From: Gammaproteobacteria bacterium
Lineage (GTDB): Bacteria; Pseudomonadota; Gammaproteobacteria; Xanthomonadales; Xanthomonadaceae
NCBI GenBank assembly: GCA_026398715.1
Contig: JAPLSI010000075.1
Span: forward strand, 1 to 15,125
Direction of reading: 5' to 3'
DNA: 15,125 bases
Within the stretch, counting starts at the first letter, position 1; each line of letters begins with the position of its first letter. A program made the position numbers and the translations under genes. The notes below the pieces were generated by a model. That model was given only the letters and a program-made list of their open reading frames with translations. It was not told the origin of the DNA and did no database searches. Positions 13,620-15,125 of this stretch are shown here, piece after piece.

Positions 13620-14647
13620 TGAGCGATGTCCTGCGCTTCCCGGCGGAATGGGAGCCTCAGTCTGCCGTGCTGGTCGCATGGCCGCACGCGGGTACCGACT
13701 GGGCGGACCGGCTGGAATCGGTTGAGTCCACCTATGTTGCGCTGGTTGCGGCCATCACCCGTTTCGAGTTGGCGCTGGTATGCGTTGCAGACGAGTCGGT
13801 CGAGGCGCGTGCGCGCAGCTTGCTGGCCGAATCGGCCGACCTGTCGCGCGTGCGCTTCGAAAGACTGGACTACGACGACACCTGGTTGCGCGACTCGGGC
13901 CCCATCACCTTGCGCGATGGCGATCGCCTGCGCCTGCTGGACTTCCATTTCACCGCCTGGGGCGGCAAGTTCGAAGCCGGCCTGGACGACCAGATCGTCG
14001 CCACCCTGAGTGACCGCGGCGTCTTCGGGGAAGCAAGGCGCGAGCGCATCGATTTCGCGCTGGAAGGCGGCGCGATCGAGACCGACGGCAAAGGCACCCT
14101 GCTTTCCACGTGGCGTTGCCTGCACGAACGGCATCCCGATCTCGATCGCCAGCAGGTGACCGAGCGGCTGCAGGGATGGCTCCAGCAACATCGGACGCTG
14201 TGGCTCGACCATGGCTATCTCGAAGGCGATGACACCGACGCGCACATCGATACGCTTGCGCGCTTCGCCTCGGCCGACGCGATCGTTTACCAGGGCTGCC
14301 AGGATCCCGCCGACGTGCACCATGCCCAGTTGCAGGCAATGGCGCGCGAACTAGCCGGATTCGTGCAGGAAAACGGCCAGCCCTACCGGTTGTTCGAACT
14401 GCCTTGGCCGCAGCCGATACTGGATGGGGGGCGCCGGCTGGCCGCGTCCTATGCCAACTTCCTTATCGTCAATGGCGCGGTCCTCGCACCGGCCTACGGC
14501 GATCCTGCCGACGGGAAAGCCATGGCCGTATTGCAGGCTGCCTTCCCGGGGCGCGAAATCGTGGCCGTGCCGTGCCGGCCGCTCATCTGGCAGAACGGAA
14601 GCCTTCACTGCCTCACCATGCAACTGCCGCAAGGATTGATCGCATGA
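13619..14647 (+). CDS. aguA: Agmatine deiminase
   Basis: 342 residues. It hydrolyses agmatine to N-carbamoylputrescine and ammonia in the cytosol, the first step of the deiminase route from arginine-derived agmatine to putrescine. Family motifs: AVLVAWPHAGTDW (17-29), DYDDTWLRDSGPI (84-96), DFHFTAWGGKF, FALEGGAIETDG with Glu149, DAHIDTLARF with His209, and the nucleophile loop NGSLHCLT with Cys331. The expected Cys/His/acidic catalytic set is therefore complete. The ATG at 13619 overlaps the preceding stop codon; a TTG one codon earlier is a less likely start. Its last four bases (ATGA) include the start of the next gene, so the two enzymes of the pathway are made together. Arginine decarboxylase is not in the window. 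Confidence 0.95.
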   Translation: MSDVLRFPAEWEPQSAVLVAWPHAGTDWADRLESVESTYVALVAAITRFELALVCVADESVEARARSLLAESADLSRVRFERLDYDDTWLRDSGPITLRDGDRLRLLDFHFTAWGGKFEAGLDDQIVATLSDRGVFGEARRERIDFALEGGAIETDGKGTLLSTWRCLHERHPDLDRQQVTERLQGWLQQHRTLWLDHGYLEGDDTDAHIDTLARFASADAIVYQGCQDPADVHHAQLQAMARELAGFVQENGQPYRLFELPWPQPILDGGRRLAASYANFLIVNGAVLAPAYGDPADGKAMAVLQAAFPGREIVAVPCRPLIWQNGSLHCLTMQLPQGLIA

Positions 14648-15125
14648 CCACAAGGATCTTGAAAGTCGCGCTGGTGCAGGAGCGTGACCAGGGCAGCGCG
14701 GAAGCCAACCTGGTCGTCATTGAAGCCCGCGTAGCGGAAGCCGCGGCATCGGGCGCGAAGCTGGTGTTGCTGCAGGAACTGCACAACGGCGCTTACTTCT
14801 GCCAACACGAAAGCGTGCATGAATTCGATCGGGCCGAACCCGTGCCCGGCCCGACCAGCGAGCGCCTTGGAAGGCTGGCGTCCAAGCACGGCGTGGTGAT
14901 CGTGGGCTCGATATTCGAGCGCCGCGCCGCAGGCCTGTACCACAACACGGCCGTCGTGCTCGAGTCGGACGGACGCCTCGTCGGCAAGTACCGCAAGATG
15001 CACATCCCCGACGACCCGGGCTTCCACGAAAAGTTTTATTTCACGCCCGGCGACCTGGGCTTCCACCCCATCGACACCAGCGTCGGCCGTCTTGGCGTGC
15101 TGGTCTGCTGGGACCAGTGGTATCC
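14644..15125 (+). CDS. aguB: N-carbamoylputrescine amidase, 5' part (cut by window end)
   Basis: The first 160 residues are present; the gene runs off the window. Nitrilase-superfamily (carbon-nitrogen hydrolase) enzyme that releases putrescine, CO2 and ammonia from N-carbamoylputrescine. All three catalytic residues are already visible: Glu45 in VLLQELHNGAYF, Lys118 in GKYRKMHIPDDPGF and Cys155 in GVLVCWDQWYP. The sequence FYFTPGDLGF is also typical of the AguB subgroup. The ATG overlaps the aguA stop by four bases (ATGA), which fixes the start and indicates translational coupling. Full enzymes of this family are about 290-300 residues, so a little less than half is missing. Confidence 0.96.
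   Translation, partial: MTTRILKVALVQERDQGSAEANLVVIEARVAEAAASGAKLVLLQELHNGAYFCQHESVHEFDRAEPVPGPTSERLGRLASKHGVVIVGSIFERRAAGLYHNTAVVLESDGRLVGKYRKMHIPDDPGFHEKFYFTPGDLGFHPIDTSVGRLGVLVCWDQWY

Overview
The window looks like chromosomal DNA of a high-GC gammaproteobacterium, most likely of the Xanthomonadales/Lysobacterales. The pointers are the base composition, the 41-residue L36 protein of the cysteine-poor type usual there, the aguA-aguB pair with its small secreted upstream partner, and strong resemblance of many products to proteins remembered from Lysobacter/Xanthomonas relatives. This assignment is inference from memory; no search was run. No phage, transposon, CRISPR array, rRNA or tRNA is visible.

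Layout. (1) 127-3894, minus strand: an FHA-domain membrane protein followed by a five-PAS GGDEF/EAL protein. The latter seems to have lost about 115 residues across its GGDEF/EAL boundary. (2) 4012-5791: a small polyhydroxyalkanoate (PHA)-system protein (plus), a convergent conserved protein with an FFLSDLY motif (minus), and a PHA granule phasin with a lysine/alanine-rich tail (plus), closed by a strong terminator. (3) 5991-6977: a membrane-anchored Mrr-type nuclease-like protein. (4) 6993-10088: a two-domain fatty acyl-CoA reductase of the Marinobacter Maqu_2220 type (minus), divergent from an acyl-CoA-binding protein and a TetR regulator (plus). The TetR has its DNA-reading helix-turn-helix segment present twice in tandem. 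(5) 10098-10342: rpmJ as a self-contained unit with promoter and bidirectional terminator. (6) 10383-13168, minus: a DUF1800-DUF1501 operon with a Tat signal on the DUF1501 member. (7) 13293-15125, plus: a secreted small protein, agmatine deiminase and the start of N-carbamoylputrescine amidase, translationally coupled (agmatine to putrescine).

How it fits together. Regions 2 and 4 carry a storage-lipid theme: PHA granule proteins lie close to a fatty-alcohol-forming reductase, an acyl-CoA carrier and a likely acyl-CoA-responsive regulator. No PHA synthase or wax ester synthase is in the window. Region 1 is a signalling pair, regions 5 and 7 are housekeeping, and region 6 is a widespread but functionally uncharacterised gene pair. 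The two most unusual observations are the tandem helix-turn-helix of the TetR protein and the internal loss in the GGDEF/EAL protein.
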